Shown here piece by piece: positions 11,166 to 23,261 of a stretch of DNA of 64,000 nucleotides. The first letter of the stretch is position 1. Each line of letters starts with the position of its first letter. The stretch is from positions 620,001-684,000 of the forward strand of contig NW_002476544.1 of NCBI RefSeq assembly GCF_000189635.1. Reading direction: 5' to 3'. The DNA comes from Tetrahymena thermophila SB210. Taxonomy: Eukaryota; Ciliophora; Oligohymenophorea; Hymenostomatida; Tetrahymenidae. Under the pieces are notes generated by a model. That model was not told the origin of the DNA and made no database searches. It worked only from the letters and a program-made list of their open reading frames with translations. A program made the translations under genes and the position numbers.

Positions 11166-14100
11166 ATGATCTCAGATGACAGTAGTTATGAAGAAACAAA
11201 GATAAATAATGAAGGTAATCAGGATAAAAATCATTAAGATAGCTTAGGCATAAAATAAAAAAGCTCATAGTAAAGCAGGTCATATTTTTAAAAACCTTAA
11301 ATGTAATAACAGAAAGAAAACTTGTAAGAAGTTAATCCTTCATTATTTAGTACTCAAGTTGCTACATAAAAAATTCGAGTGTAATTTGAAAGCAAATTAG
11401 AACTTGGTTTAGAATAAGAGAGCTTAATTTAATCTTAGATATAAGGAACACAAGATGATATAGAAATATTTTAAAAGAAAAATCAACAAAATAATCTACT
11501 TTAAATAAAAGATACTCTTGTGGAATAAGCTGAAAAATTTGCATAAGAATAAAAAAATTAATTGAAATAAACAGAAATTTGTTAAAATTAAACATTATAA
11601 TAACAACTTGAAAGTTAATTAAATGAACTTCTTAATGAATTAGAGCTAACAGATGCAAAACTAATAACAGAAGAAATAGAAGATTTTTCATATATAATTT
11701 AAAGATAAATTAGTAGAAATTAGATAAATATGACTTATGGATCTAAAATAAGACTTAATAAGTTAAATGAAGCACAAGTAAAATACAAGGCATTGCTAGA
11801 ATTGGAAGGATAAATTCTACTTGATTCAAATTAAGTGAAATAATAATCGTTTGATGTAGAATAGAGTGTATTACCTAAAGAACTAAATTTAGAAGATGAA
11901 AGCTGCATTTAATCCTAAGTTAAACTCTACTAAAATTAAAGTTAATAATAATTATTAAAAAAAAAATTGAATGATTTACTATAAGAACTAGATTTAGAAG
12001 ATGAAAGCTAAATTTAATCCTAGATAAAACTTTATTAAAATTAAAATTAAGTTTAATTATTATAATTTGAAGAAAAATTGAATGTATTACCTTAAGAACT
12101 AGATTTAGAAGATGAAAGCTAAATTTAATCCTAAGTAAAATTTTATTAAAATTAAGTTAAATAATAGTAATTTGAAGAAAAATTGAATGTATTACAATAA
12201 GAACTAGATTTAGACGACGAAAGCTTAATTTAATCAAAAGTTAATCTTTATTAAATTGAAAATTTTCAAAATCAAAATTTGTTAAAAAATGCCTATGGAT
12301 CCAAAACAAGACTTGAAAAGCTAAAAGAAGCACAAAGAATCTAAATATTATTAAATAATAAGAGTAATGAAAACCAAATTGAATAACCTTAGCCTAAAAA
12401 TTCAAATAATAGTCATATAAAACTAAAGGAAAATGAATTTCAAAATTCTGATCTCCCTTAAAATCAGCCTTTTGATGTAATAAAATAGTATAACTTAAGT
12501 GATTTAAGATAAGATATTTCTTTAATCCCTGAGAGCAGTGAAAAATACTTACTTGAAATGATAGAAATTTGTTTAAATATATATAAATAAGTAGATACTC
12601 CTCAAACTGATCCAGGAAACTCGTAACTTTTGACTTAGAAAGAAAAAATAGAAAAACGTTTAATTATTGAAGATTAAAAAACCCCTGAAATAAGCTTACA
12701 TTTACAAAATATTTAATAAAACATAGATCAAGATAATTTTAAAGGTATTATTGATGAAACAGATATGCTTATTAAAAAGGTAAGACCTTTAAATATTAAT
12801 GAAATGAAAAGGTTGATTCATGAAGTAGATAAGGCTGCACAAGCTGTAGAAGGATAAGATATTATTATACTTTTAGGTGGAACAGGAGTAGGAAAATCAA
12901 CAACTATTCATTTTTTAGCTGGCTCAGAGATGGCTGAGCGAAAAATCGAAATAGAAAAAGGAGTTTTTAAAAATTACATAGGTCCTGTTGAAATAAAGAA
13001 TAAGACTCTTTAAAAAGTAAAAGTAGGATATTCAGCTACCTCTGAGACCCGTTTTATTACACCTGTAAATATTAATTTTAAAGACCTTAATATGGTTTCA
13101 AGTGATTCAATAATTTTATGTGATTCACCTGGTTTTGATGTTATTTCAGGGCCAGAAGTAGATATAGCAAATGGTTTAGGAATTGTTAAAGTAATCAAAA
13201 AATGTAGGAGTGTGAGACCTGTAATATTGCTAAGTTTCGAGAGTTAGGGTGATAGAGGTTAAGGTATTAAACAATTAGCTCACATATTGATAGGATTTGT
13301 TAACGATATTTAAGATAAAATTAGTTCATTATCTTATCTATTTTCAAAATATCCTAAAGATTATAATATAAATTCTGAATTAATCAATATTAAGAATATT
13401 ATTGATTAGATTACAGAAGAAAAATCTGATGAAGCTTTTACTATTCTAATTGATGACATGATTGAGAAAACTAAGAAATCACGTAACATAATAGATCCTC
13501 TTAAAGGAAATCCAACAGAAATTTTAAATAACCTAATGAAACAGGAAGGAATTTAAGATCCTAGTTAAGTTTTCAAATTTTCTATAACAAATAATTCTTA
13601 TTCTGCAATAACAAACTATATTTTTAAAACAAAATAAATTATCATTTCTGCACTAAGTAGAAGTGAGTATGAATTAATTAATTTTAAGTTAGACGAACTA
13701 AAATTTTTAATAGAAATCTTAAATTTAGAATCTATAAAAAAAGTTTATGAGGATTGTGTAAATTATATTAAGGAAGCTATCAAAAAAGACTACGAAAATG
13801 CTACTGAGTAGCTAAATTAATAAATAGAAAACAAATTTATTTAAAAGTGTTCATAAATACAAAGCTTGAGAAACAATCATTTAAGTGCTAATTTTAGTAA
13901 TTCTAACGAATTAATTGATGAATTAAAGCTTGCAGTTAAAAAATTGGCTCAAGTTTTTGGCTAAGAAAACATCATTCAATCTCCAGTATTAGTGGAAGCA
14001 AACTTGTAAGAAGACATTCCTAATAATATCATTAGAGTTGTTCCTTAAAAAGCTGAAGAGTAATTTGAAAGTTAATTAAATTAGCTTCTTCAAGAATTAG

Positions 14101-15671
14101 AACTAGAAGATGCAAGACTAAGAACAAAAGAAATAGAAGAAGTTAAAATTCTAATTGAAAAGTAAACTAGCAGAAATTAGATAATCAATGCTTCTAATTC
14201 TTAAAAAAGACTTGATAAGTTAAATGACGCCAAAGCAAAATACAATGCATTACTAAAATTGAAAGGGGAAACTCAACTTTATTAAAATTAAGTTAAACAA
14301 TAATAATTAGAAGAAAAATTGAAAGCTTTACTAAAAGATCTAGATTTAGAAGATGCTAGCCTAATTGAATATGAGATTGAAGATTTATTAGAAGATATTG
14401 ACAAGCATAAAAAGAAAAATCAACAAAGTCAAGTACTAGAAAAAAAAGAAACTCTTAAAAAACTGGAAGATGCTCAATAAGTTGCATAAGAATTAAAAGA
14501 TTTGAAGCAATAAACTGAAGGTTTTTAAAATTAAACTCAATAATAACAACTTGAAATTTAATTAAATTAGCTTCTTCAAGAATTAGAGCTAGATGACGCA
14601 AGACAAATAACAGAAGAAATAGAAGAAGTTAAAAATGATATTCAAAAGTTTACTAACAAAAAGTAGTTAAGCAAAGCTTCTGAATCTAAAATAAGACTTG
14701 ATAAGTTGAATGAAGCCCAAGTAAAATACAAGGCATTGCTAGAAATGAAAGGAGAAACTCAACTTGATTAAAATTAAGTTAAACAATAATAATTAGAAGA
14801 AAAATTGAAAGCTTTACTAAAAGATCTAGATTTATAAAATACTAGCCAAATTGAATCTGAGATAAAAGATTTATTAGAAGAGATTGACAAGCATAAAAAG
14901 AAAAATCAACAAAGTAAAGTACTAGAAAAAAAAGAAACTCTTAAAAAACTGGAAGATGCTCAATAAGTTGCATAAGAATTAAAAGATTTGAAGTAATAAA
15001 TTGAAGGTTCTTAAAACTAAACTCAATAATAATAACTTGAAATTTAACTAAATTAGCTTCTTCAAGAATTAGGACTAGAAGATGCAAGACTAATAGAATA
15101 AGCCCGAGTAAAGTAATTTCTACTTGATTAAAATCAAGTTAAAAAATAATAATTAGAAGAAAAATTGAAAGCTTTATTGGAAGTACTAGATTTAGAAGAT
15201 GAAAGTTAAATTTAAGCTGAGATCTAAGTCACTCTTGATTAAATTGAAATTTGCCAAAAGAAAAATTAACAAAATAAAGTACTTAGAAAAAAGTAAACTC
15301 TTGAAAAACTAAAAGAAGCAGAACAAATAGCATAAGAATTAAAAATTATAAATAAATAAACTACTTATTAATAATAGCTTGAAAGTGAATTAAGTTAAAT
15401 CTTTATAGATTTAGATATAAATGATGCAAATTTATTATAAGAAGAAATAAATGATGTTGAAAATCAAATTGAAAAATATATGAGCAAAAATTAGTTAAAA
15501 GATACCATTTAATCAAAAATAAGACTTGAAAAGTTGAAAAAAGCATCAGCAATACATAAGGAATTACTAGAATTGAAAGGAGAAATTCTACTTGATTAAA
15601 ATTAAGTTAAATAATAAGACTTGATAAGTTAAATGAAACCCAAATAAAATACAAGGCATTACTAGAATTGA
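11166..15671 (+). CDS. Rearranged GTPase/coiled-coil member of the giant family (copy 3)
   Basis: I read an uninterrupted frame of 1,501 codons from ATG 11166 to TGA 15669-15671. Order of parts: a Gln-rich acidic leader; coiled coil with a full 81-residue unit; about four short 35-37-residue repeats around ELDLEDES (units start near 11880, 11985, 12096 and 12201); a linker; a P-loop GTPase-like domain with GGTGVGKST (residues about 571-579) and DSPGFD (about 653-658); helical sequence. Near 14000 it jumps to a motif like the family's own N-terminus (ENLQEDIP in copy 4) and resumes 81-residue coiled-coil units (exact 486-bp spacing at 14065, 14551 and 15037). The SecA motor and vWA domain are absent. 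The frame ends shortly after a small deletion near 15618 shifts the reading, so the C-terminus is probably accidental. Its long open frame suggests recent origin or continued use. Function is unknown. Confidence 0.75.
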
Positions 15672-15950
15672 AAGGAGAAATTCTACTTGATAAAATTAAT
15701 TTAAATAATAAAAATTAGAAGAAAAATTGAAAGTTTTACTGAAAGAACTAGATATAGAAAATGGAAGCTACATTTAATCTGAGATCTAAGAAGCACTTGA
15801 TTTAATTGAAAGTTATCAAAAGAAAAATAAACAAAATAAAGCACTTTAAAAAAAGGAAACTCTTGAAAAACTGAGAGTAGCTGAACAAATTGCATAGGAA
15901 TTAAATGATTTGAAGTAATATAGCTAAATGCCATTCAAAAATTTAGTGAA
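15672..15950 (+). pseudogene. Decayed coiled-coil tail of copy 3
   Basis: Beyond the stop, sequence homologous to the 81-residue units continues for about 280 bases out of the main frame (for example 'gaaaatggaagctacattta' and 'actcttgaaaaact'). It fades near 15950. It shows that copy 3 once read farther. Confidence 0.6.
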
Positions 15951-16139
15951 TTGAGATCACTAATTTTTTGTATTGCTGATATATTTGAATATTATTTATA
16001 TAAAAATAAATAATTTTATAATAGAATTTAATTAGTAATATTTATTATTTTAATTTATATCAATTTTTATGATTTTTCTATTAATTTTTTAATTTTAAAA
16101 TTTTTTTTTAATCAATTTTTTTTTTCTTGTTTTTTTTAA
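15951..16139. other. AT-rich spacer
   Basis: Short T- and A-run-rich sequence between the end of copy 3 homology and the next repeat. Nothing recognised. Confidence 0.5.
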
Positions 16140-16520
16140 AAATACATTCTAAAAATATTCTGAGGAATAAAATTTAAAAATGTAAATTATAATAGAAATT
16201 AATTAAGGTTATTTTTTAAATCAAGGTTTCAAAGAGTATTTATTTATACTAAACCTTTAACAGAGAAGGTTCTGATTATCTTAATATATATGTATGTTAA
16301 TATTTGGAGGAGTTCATATAACTAAATTAAAATTATTCATATTAAATAGCTTGAGAGCCTCCTTACTTTATAATTATATTTAAAGCTTTAAATATATTTC
16401 TCGTAAATTCAAACAATTTAGAAACAATTATAGCATCTATCTATATGTTAGAATAAAAAAATTTATTTAACACTTTTTTAAATTTTAACTCTTATATGCT
16501 AATTTAAGATACAATAAGGT
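16140..16520. repeat. Repeat family A, unit 4 (cut by the assembly gap)
   Basis: This is nearly identical to 1205-1580, including 'gaggagttcatataacta' and 'agcttgagagcctcctta'. It runs into the run of N, so its end is unknown. Confidence 0.75.
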
Positions 16521-16620
16521 NNNNNNNNNNNNNNNNNNNNNNNNNNNNNNNNNNNNNNNNNNNNNNNNNNNNNNNNNNNNNNNNNNNNNNNNNNNNNNNN
16601 NNNNNNNNNNNNNNNNNNNN
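16521..16620. other. Assembly gap (100 N)
   Basis: Exactly 100 undetermined bases, most likely a placeholder of unknown true length. It sits between two near-identical family A repeats, which explains why assembly failed here. Distances across it are unreliable. Confidence 0.95.
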
Positions 16621-17400
16621 AAAATTTATCAATTTGCACAATAAAAGTCAAGTTAGTAGAAGAAAAAAAATTATTGAATATAACAAATTTCTTTTTGAGT
16701 TTTTTGCATATTCAATTAAATTAATTTGTATTAGATTTTCCTAAATTAAGTATAAAGAAAAAGTACTTTATTCTCCTATTAATTAAACATCAGTACTCTT
16801 TTCTACGTAATCAAAAGTTAAGATTATTTGATTACACACAAATACATTCCAAAAATAACTTGAGAAATAAAATTTTAAAAATTGAAAATAATAGAAATTA
16901 AGATCTTTTTTTATATTTTAGGTTTCAAAAAGTATTTTCATTTTAAACCTTTTATAGAGAAGGCTCTGAATGAATATCGTAATTATTAAATTATTTTAAT
17001 TTCTTTAAGGATCAAAATAACAAAGCATAAGTTTTTAAATTTTAACTTCAATTATTCGTCTTATTTGGATAGTTATTAATAATTCAAAAAAATTAATTTC
17101 AAGTGACAAACAAGTAAAATAAATTGATAATTTCCCAAATATATCCCTATCTTTTGAGCCTCTTACTTGAATATATTTTTCACATATTCAAACAATTTAC
17201 AAAAACAAATTGCAACATCAGGTAGAAAAACACAATTTATTAATCTCTTTTTTAATTTTAACTATAATATGAAAGCTAGAGGAAATAAGGTATTTTTTGT
17301 GTATATACTAAGAAAAGATATGAATTAAATAAATAAAAGTTTTATTTTATATAGATTAAGCTATAATCTTACTGAGCTGCATGCCCAGGGTGAACTAAAA
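16621..17400. repeat. Repeat family A, unit 5
   Basis: Nearly identical to 2035-2830, ending 'cttactgagctgcatgccca'. The segment at about 17277-17350 reads as the reverse complement of the usual 'cagtctatacacaaaaa' part, so a small internal inversion has occurred here. Confidence 0.7.
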
Positions 17401-17439
17401 TATTAATTTTTTTTTTGTACAACCTTCGGTGTACAAATT

Positions 17440-18255
17440 TTTTTTTATATTCAAATAAATTAATTTCTAGTAAATTTTTATTTCCCCCTATACTTTGAGG
17501 ATCAAAATAACAAAAAATTAGTTTTTAAAATTGATTTTTGATTGAATAAGGATGAAGAGAGTAGTAAATTTATGAATTAGTAATGTTTATTAAAAAAAAA
17601 GTATTTTATCTTTATTTTGTATTTTCCTCTTAATCTAATATCAACACCAATTTTACCTACGTAATCTAAAGTTAAGAATATTTGATTACATGCAATTAAA
17701 TTCCAAAAATAATTTGAGAAATAAAATTTAAAAATTTAAAATATAATAGAAATTAAAAAGTTTTTACATAATTAATATTTAAAAAAGTATTTTCATGTTA
17801 AAATTTCAATAAAAATGGCTCTTAAAATCTTAATTATTAAATTATTTTAATTACTTTGAGGATACAAATAACAAAACATAAGTTTTTGCATATTAACTTC
17901 AATTTTTTATCTAATTTGGATAGTTGTTAATAATTCAAAAAAATTAACTACAAGGAACAAACAAATTGATAATTTCTTAAGTATATGCATATCTTTCTTT
18001 AGAGGAATACTTATAACTGTAACTAAATTAAAAATTCATATCAAATAGTTTGAGAGCCTCCTTACCTTAGAATTAGCTTTAAAGCAATATATATATTGTT
18101 AGAACAAGTCAATTTATTAATGTCTTTTTCCATTTTTAACTAAAATATGTTAGCTTAATTTAGATAAAATAGTCTTTTTTTAATTCATATCTTTTCTCAG
18201 TCAACAAACAAAAATTACTGTATTACCTTAATAAGCTTACTAATCTGTATGCGAA
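17440..18255. repeat. Repeat family A, unit 6
   Basis: It has the usual order of landmarks ('acctacgtaatctaaagtt', 'gaggaatacttataactgta', 'agtttgagagcctcctta') and ends 'gcttactaatctgtatgcga'. Diverged. No gene. Confidence 0.65.
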
Positions 18256-18269
18256 GGGTGAGCATAAAA

Positions 18270-18950
18270 ACTTATTTTAATGAATTAGCATACTTGACAG
18301 TGAATCTTCCTGTTTAAATACAACAATTGAAGCTGCTAAAGTTATTATTTTGAATTATGTCTTAATCTATGTCAAATAAATTAAAAAATCATTATTATTT
18401 TTTAAGTTTACTAAAGCATAAATAACATTTTATTTATATTTATTAAAATTCTCTACTGTTGTTTATTGGCTTAAAAATGATTTTTTATAAAAAAATACAA
18501 TCAATAAGAAATTATACTTGAAATAGATTTTGAGCCAACCTATTCAAATAAATAATTGTGTTTATTTTATAAGCCTTAGAGAAATTGCAAGGAGTAAGAA
18601 AAGGCTTATAAATGATAGTATTTCTAATATTTGTAATTCTATCGCAGATTAAAGTTAAAATCATATTTAAAAATGAAGGAATTTTTTTGTAAATAAAATT
18701 AATTTATAATAAATTAAATGAATTCATTTTTGTTAACTTAATAATAATATTTTAAATGTGTATTGACATATCAATATTCAAACTAATAAATTATTCTTTT
18801 TATAATGAATTTTGAATACCCATTTTTTAATATAAAACTAAGATTTACAATTAGCATAACTTATTATGTAATCAATATAAATTAAATATTTATCTTTTTT
18901 TATATTATATAGATGGATATGGTTTTAAATATGGCTATTTACTAAATAGT
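18270..18950. repeat. Repeat family B, unit 3 (second half only)
   Basis: Matches 3520-4010, sharing 'acaattgaagctgctaaag'-like and 'ctactgttgtttattggc' sequence. The first half of the family is missing. Followed by family A as in the B-A composite at 2909-4985. Confidence 0.6.
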
Positions 18951-18954
18951 GGTA

Positions 18955-20385
18955 ATAATTATTTATTCATGTTCTAAAAATGTAATAAAAAATGTTGCTA
19001 TTAACTAAATGGTCTTTTTTATTTTGAATATTATTTAATATATTTCACTTATCAATTAGACTTTGAAAAGGTTAAAAGACTTTATTTTAAAAAAAACAAT
19101 CAATCTGATATGTTTAAAAAAATGTAAAATTTATCAATTTGCACAATAAAATAAATAGGAGAAGAAAAAATTTATTGAACATAACAAATTTCTTTCTAAG
19201 TTTTTTGCATTTTCAAATCAATTTTTTCTAGTAAATTTTGTGATATTAAGTAAAAAAAAAGTATTTTATTTTCCTCCTAATCTAACATCAGCACTCTATT
19301 CTACTTAATCAAAAATCAAGATTATTTGATTACAAGCACATTCTAAAAATATTTTGAGAAATAAAATTTAACAATTTAAATAAGATATTTTTTTAAATGA
19401 AGGTTTCAAAAAGTAATTTAACACTCAATCTTTGATAGAGAAGGTTTTGAATATCTGAATTATTATATGATTATAATTAAATTAAGGATAAAAATAGCAA
19501 AAAATAAGTTTTTATTATAATTTCAATTTCAATTTTTCATCAGATTTTGATAGTTGTCAATAATTAAAAAAAATTAACTACAAAGAACAAACAATCAAAA
19601 ATAAATTTGAAAATTCCTAATTATATGTATATCTTTGGAGGAGTTCATTGGTTAAGGATGATAAGAGTAGTAAATTTACTAATGTGTGGTGCTGATTAAA
19701 AAAAAGTATTATATCTTCATTTTGTATTTTCCTCATAATCTAACATCAGCTAGCAACTATTCTACCTACGTAATCTAGAGCTGAGATTATTTGATTACGA
19801 TTACACTCCAAAAATATTTTGATAAATAAAATTTAAATTTTAATGGAAATTAAGATCCTTTTATTTATTTAATGTTTCAAATCGTATTTTCATGTTAAAA
19901 TTTTAATAGAAAAAACTCTAAATATCTTAATTATTAAATTATTGTAATTAATTTGTGGATTAAAATAACAAAACATAAGTTTTTACATTTTAACTTCAAC
20001 TTTTTATTTTATTTTGTTAGTTGTTAATAATTCAAAAAAATTAACTACAAGGAACAAACAAGCTAAACAAATTGATAATTTCCTATTGTAGGAGTACTTA
20101 TATCTGTAACTAAATTAATAATAATTTAATAAATTATTCATATGAAATAGTTTTAGAGCCTCCTTACTTTAGAATTGGCTTTAAAGCGATATATATATTG
20201 CAAGAGCAAGGCAATTTATTTTATTTTATTTCATTTTTAACTATAATATGTTAGCTTAATTTAAATAAAATAAATCTTTTATATAATTAATATATTTTCT
20301 CAGTCTATACTTAAAAAATACCTTATTACCTCAATAAGCTTACTAAGTTGTATGCTTAGGGTGAACATAAATATTAATTTTTTTA
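18955..20385. repeat. Repeat family A, units 7 and 8 (joined)
   Basis: One unit runs from about 18955 until it breaks off inside 'ggaggagttcat' near 19645. A second unit begins directly ('ggttaaggatgat...') and ends 'gcttactaagttgtatgctt' near 20370. The fusion of two units at a shared point suggests unequal recombination between repeats. Confidence 0.6.
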
Positions 20386-20394
20386 AAATATTTT

Positions 20395-20645
20395 TTTTGA
20401 CGAAATTAACGCTATGACAACACTTTTTTCACCCCTGGTTATAATATCTAAAATATCTTTATTGTTACTGAATATTCTCTATTCTATAAAAAATATAGGA
20501 AGAAAATACTCTAAAGAAAGGTTTATGATTATTTTTGGAGTAAGCATTTAAGCTTCAAAAATGTTAAAATAGAAGATCTTCCTGTTTAATGGAATACAAC
20601 TCAAAATGCATGGATGACCTCATAACTTTTTGAATTGTGGCTTCA
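20395..20645 (+). mobile_element. Relic of a pogo/Tigger-type (CENP-B family) DDE transposase
   Basis: Two short stretches in different plus-strand frames look like neighbouring blocks of this transposase family: YSKERFMIIFGVS (compare the usual K-S-K-E-R-L-T block) near 20510, and SFKNVKIEDLPVQW followed by NAWMTSQLFELW near 20555-20630. In intact relatives these blocks are separated by a segment missing here, so there is an internal deletion with a frame change. No terminal inverted repeats or catalytic triad can be seen. It sits between two family A repeat units and is locally less AT-rich than its surroundings. Family assignment is from memory of conserved blocks. Confidence 0.6.
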
Positions 20646-21475
20646 TAAATTATTTAATACCTCTGTTAGAATAAAAAAATTTAACCATAATATATTACCT
20701 TAATTTAGATAAAATATGTCTTTTTTTAATTCATATCTTTTCTCAGTCTAAAAACAAAAAATTAGTTTTTTAAATTGATTCTTGATTGATTAATTAAGAA
20801 TAGAGTAATAAATTTACGAATTAGTGATGTAAATTAAAAATAAAAGAATTTTATTTTCATTTTGTATTTTCCTCCAATCTAACATCAACATTGAATTCTA
20901 CGTAATCCAAAGTGGGGATTATTTAATTATAATTACATTCCAAAATCATTTTGAGGAATAAAATTTAAAAATGTAAAATATATTAAATAGACCTTTTTTT
21001 ATATTCCTAGTTTCAAAAATTATTTTCATATTAAAATTTTAATAGATAATTTATGAATATCTTAACTATAAAATTATTGTAATTGCTTTGAGAATTGAAA
21101 TAACAAAGCATAAGTTTTTAAATTGTAATTTACAATTTTTCATCAGATTTTGATAGTTGTCAATAATTAAAAAAAATTTAACTACAAAGAACAAACTGAT
21201 AATTCCCAATCATATGATTATCTTTAAAGGAGTTCATATAACTTTAAATAAATTAAAATTCTTCATATGAAATAACTTGAAAGCCTTCTTCCTTACTTAC
21301 TTACTTACTTACTTTAGAACTAACTTTAAAGTGGTATATATATTTCTCACAAATTCAAACAATTTACAAAAAACAAATTAATACCTGTTAGAATAAAAAA
21401 AATTATTAATCTCTTTTTTATTTTTAAATAAAATAAGTCTTTGATTTAATTCATATCTTTTCTCAGTCTAAAAAC
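20646..21475. repeat. Repeat family A, unit 9
   Basis: It resumes inside the family pattern at 'ctgttagaataaaaaaattt' right after the transposase relic, then passes through the standard landmarks to about 21475. It contains a TTAC microsatellite at 21292-21313. Confidence 0.6.
21292..21313. repeat. TTAC tetranucleotide microsatellite
   Basis: About five to six tandem TTAC units lie at the point where other family A units have a single 'ccttactt', a local expansion within the repeat. Confidence 0.85.
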
Positions 21476-22175
21476 AAAAAACTAGTTTTTAAAATTGAAT
21501 TTTCCTCATAATATGACATCATCACCTTTTCAGTTACCTAATCTAAAGTTGAGATTATTAGATTACATATAATTACATTCCAAAAATATCTTGAGAAATA
21601 ACATTTTTAAATTTAAATAATATAATAGAAATAAAGATCTTTTTATATATTTAAGGTTTTAAAATTATTATCATGTTAAAATTTTAATAGACTAGGTTGT
21701 TCTGAATATCTTAATTATTAAATTATTGATATTATTTTGAGGATATAAATAAAAAAATGTAAGCTTTTGTATTTTAACTTCGCTTTTTTATCTGATTTAG
21801 GTAGTTGTTCATAATTTAAAAAAGTAACGTGACTACAAAGAAACAACCAAGCAAAACAAATTGATAATTTCCCATTCGAGGAGTACTTATAAGTGTAACA
21901 AAATTAAAAGTAATTTAATCAATCATATATATGAAATAGATTGAGAGTCTCATTATTTTAGAACTAGCTTTAAAGTGATATATATATTGTTAGTGAAAGA
22001 CAATTTATTAATCTCTTTTTTTATTTTTAACCATAATATATAATATGTTAGCTTAATTTAGATAAAATAAGTCTTTTATTTATTTAATTAATATCTTTTC
22101 TCAGTCTATACACAAAAATAATGTATTGCCTCAATAAGTTTACTAAGCATATGCCGAGGGTGAACAAAAATATTA
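21476..22175. repeat. Repeat family A, unit 10
   Basis: The last unit before the complete gene, ending 'gtttactaagcatatgccga' near 22155. The duplicated 5' flank follows immediately, the same order as 4010-6039. Confidence 0.65.
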
Positions 22176-23261
22176 ATTTTTTTTAAAATCTTAAAAACTC
22201 CAATCAACATCCATAAAAACATAAAAATGAAATTAGAAGTAATACAGTAAATTATTCAAATTGATTTTTGAGAGATTAAGGATGAAGAAAGTAAAAAATT
22301 AACGAATTAGTAGCTATTTTAGCTTAAAGTTAAGCTTTGACTAAATATGTTTTGTTTAATTGCTAATAAAAGTATTTTATTTTGCATCTTACGTCAAATA
22401 TCTGTACATAACTAATCTTAGGAAGATATTATGAATCTTTAAATCAAATAGAACCAACTAATAAAAATCTAATTTTGTTTGCATCATTTCTCATATTTAA
22501 ATGGTTGTAAGCACAATTTATCAAAGAGTCAATTGATAGCTAAAATGTCATAATTTTTTCTAAATATGTTGTAATTCCTCAAAAAATACAGAGAGAAGAC
22601 TTAGTGAGGAATACGTTTTTGCTTAAATTAGGAGATCATCTATTTTGTATGATTATTATATTTTTGATTGATGACGTTTACTGTCAGTATCTCACTTAAA
22701 TAATATTTTAATTATTTTTAGAATCAATGATTTGTTTACCACAAACATATAATTTCTAAAAAATCTATTTTTCCTTTCAGATTTTAACAGACATTCTTAT
22801 TTAATGTAAGATTCTAGATTTTCAAACTAAAATATTTATCTATAAAAGAAAATTGATATCCTTAAATATCATTCATCCATTTATTTATTGGAAACCCACT
22901 CATAGTTTGTTTGAAAGTAATATTTTACTAAGTTTTTCTCATTATATAAAATTAAAATAAATTCATTGATTTTAAGCAGCAATTGAAAGATATATATGTC
23001 AGTCATCCAGTTACATGATATTCACTAATGAAAAATACTTTATATTTATTTATTAATAAAATAAAATTTAACTAGTTTGTATGGAATATTGAAATTTGTT
23101 ATTATAAATTTAAATTAAAGGATTTTATTTTTATTAACTTAACTTATAGATAATTCAATACCAACACTTTAAAAAGAGCCAGAATAATACTCAATAGATT
23201 TTATAAATTATAAATAAGGAAAAAAATAGATCAAAAAAATAATTTAAAGAAAGTATTAAAA
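22176..23261. repeat. Duplicated 5' flank of the giant-gene family (upstream of copy 4)
   Basis: Partner of 4986-6039, with only scattered substitutions and small insertions. It carries the presumed promoter and leader of the complete gene, ending 'attaaaaatggatttc' at the start codon. No individual promoter element was recognised. Confidence 0.75.

Noticed and set aside
13010-13198. Minus-strand frame inside copy 3 (and its counterpart inside copy 4 at 26036-26266)
   Set aside because: Antisense shadow of the conserved GTPase-like domain; it recurs only because the plus-strand domain is conserved.
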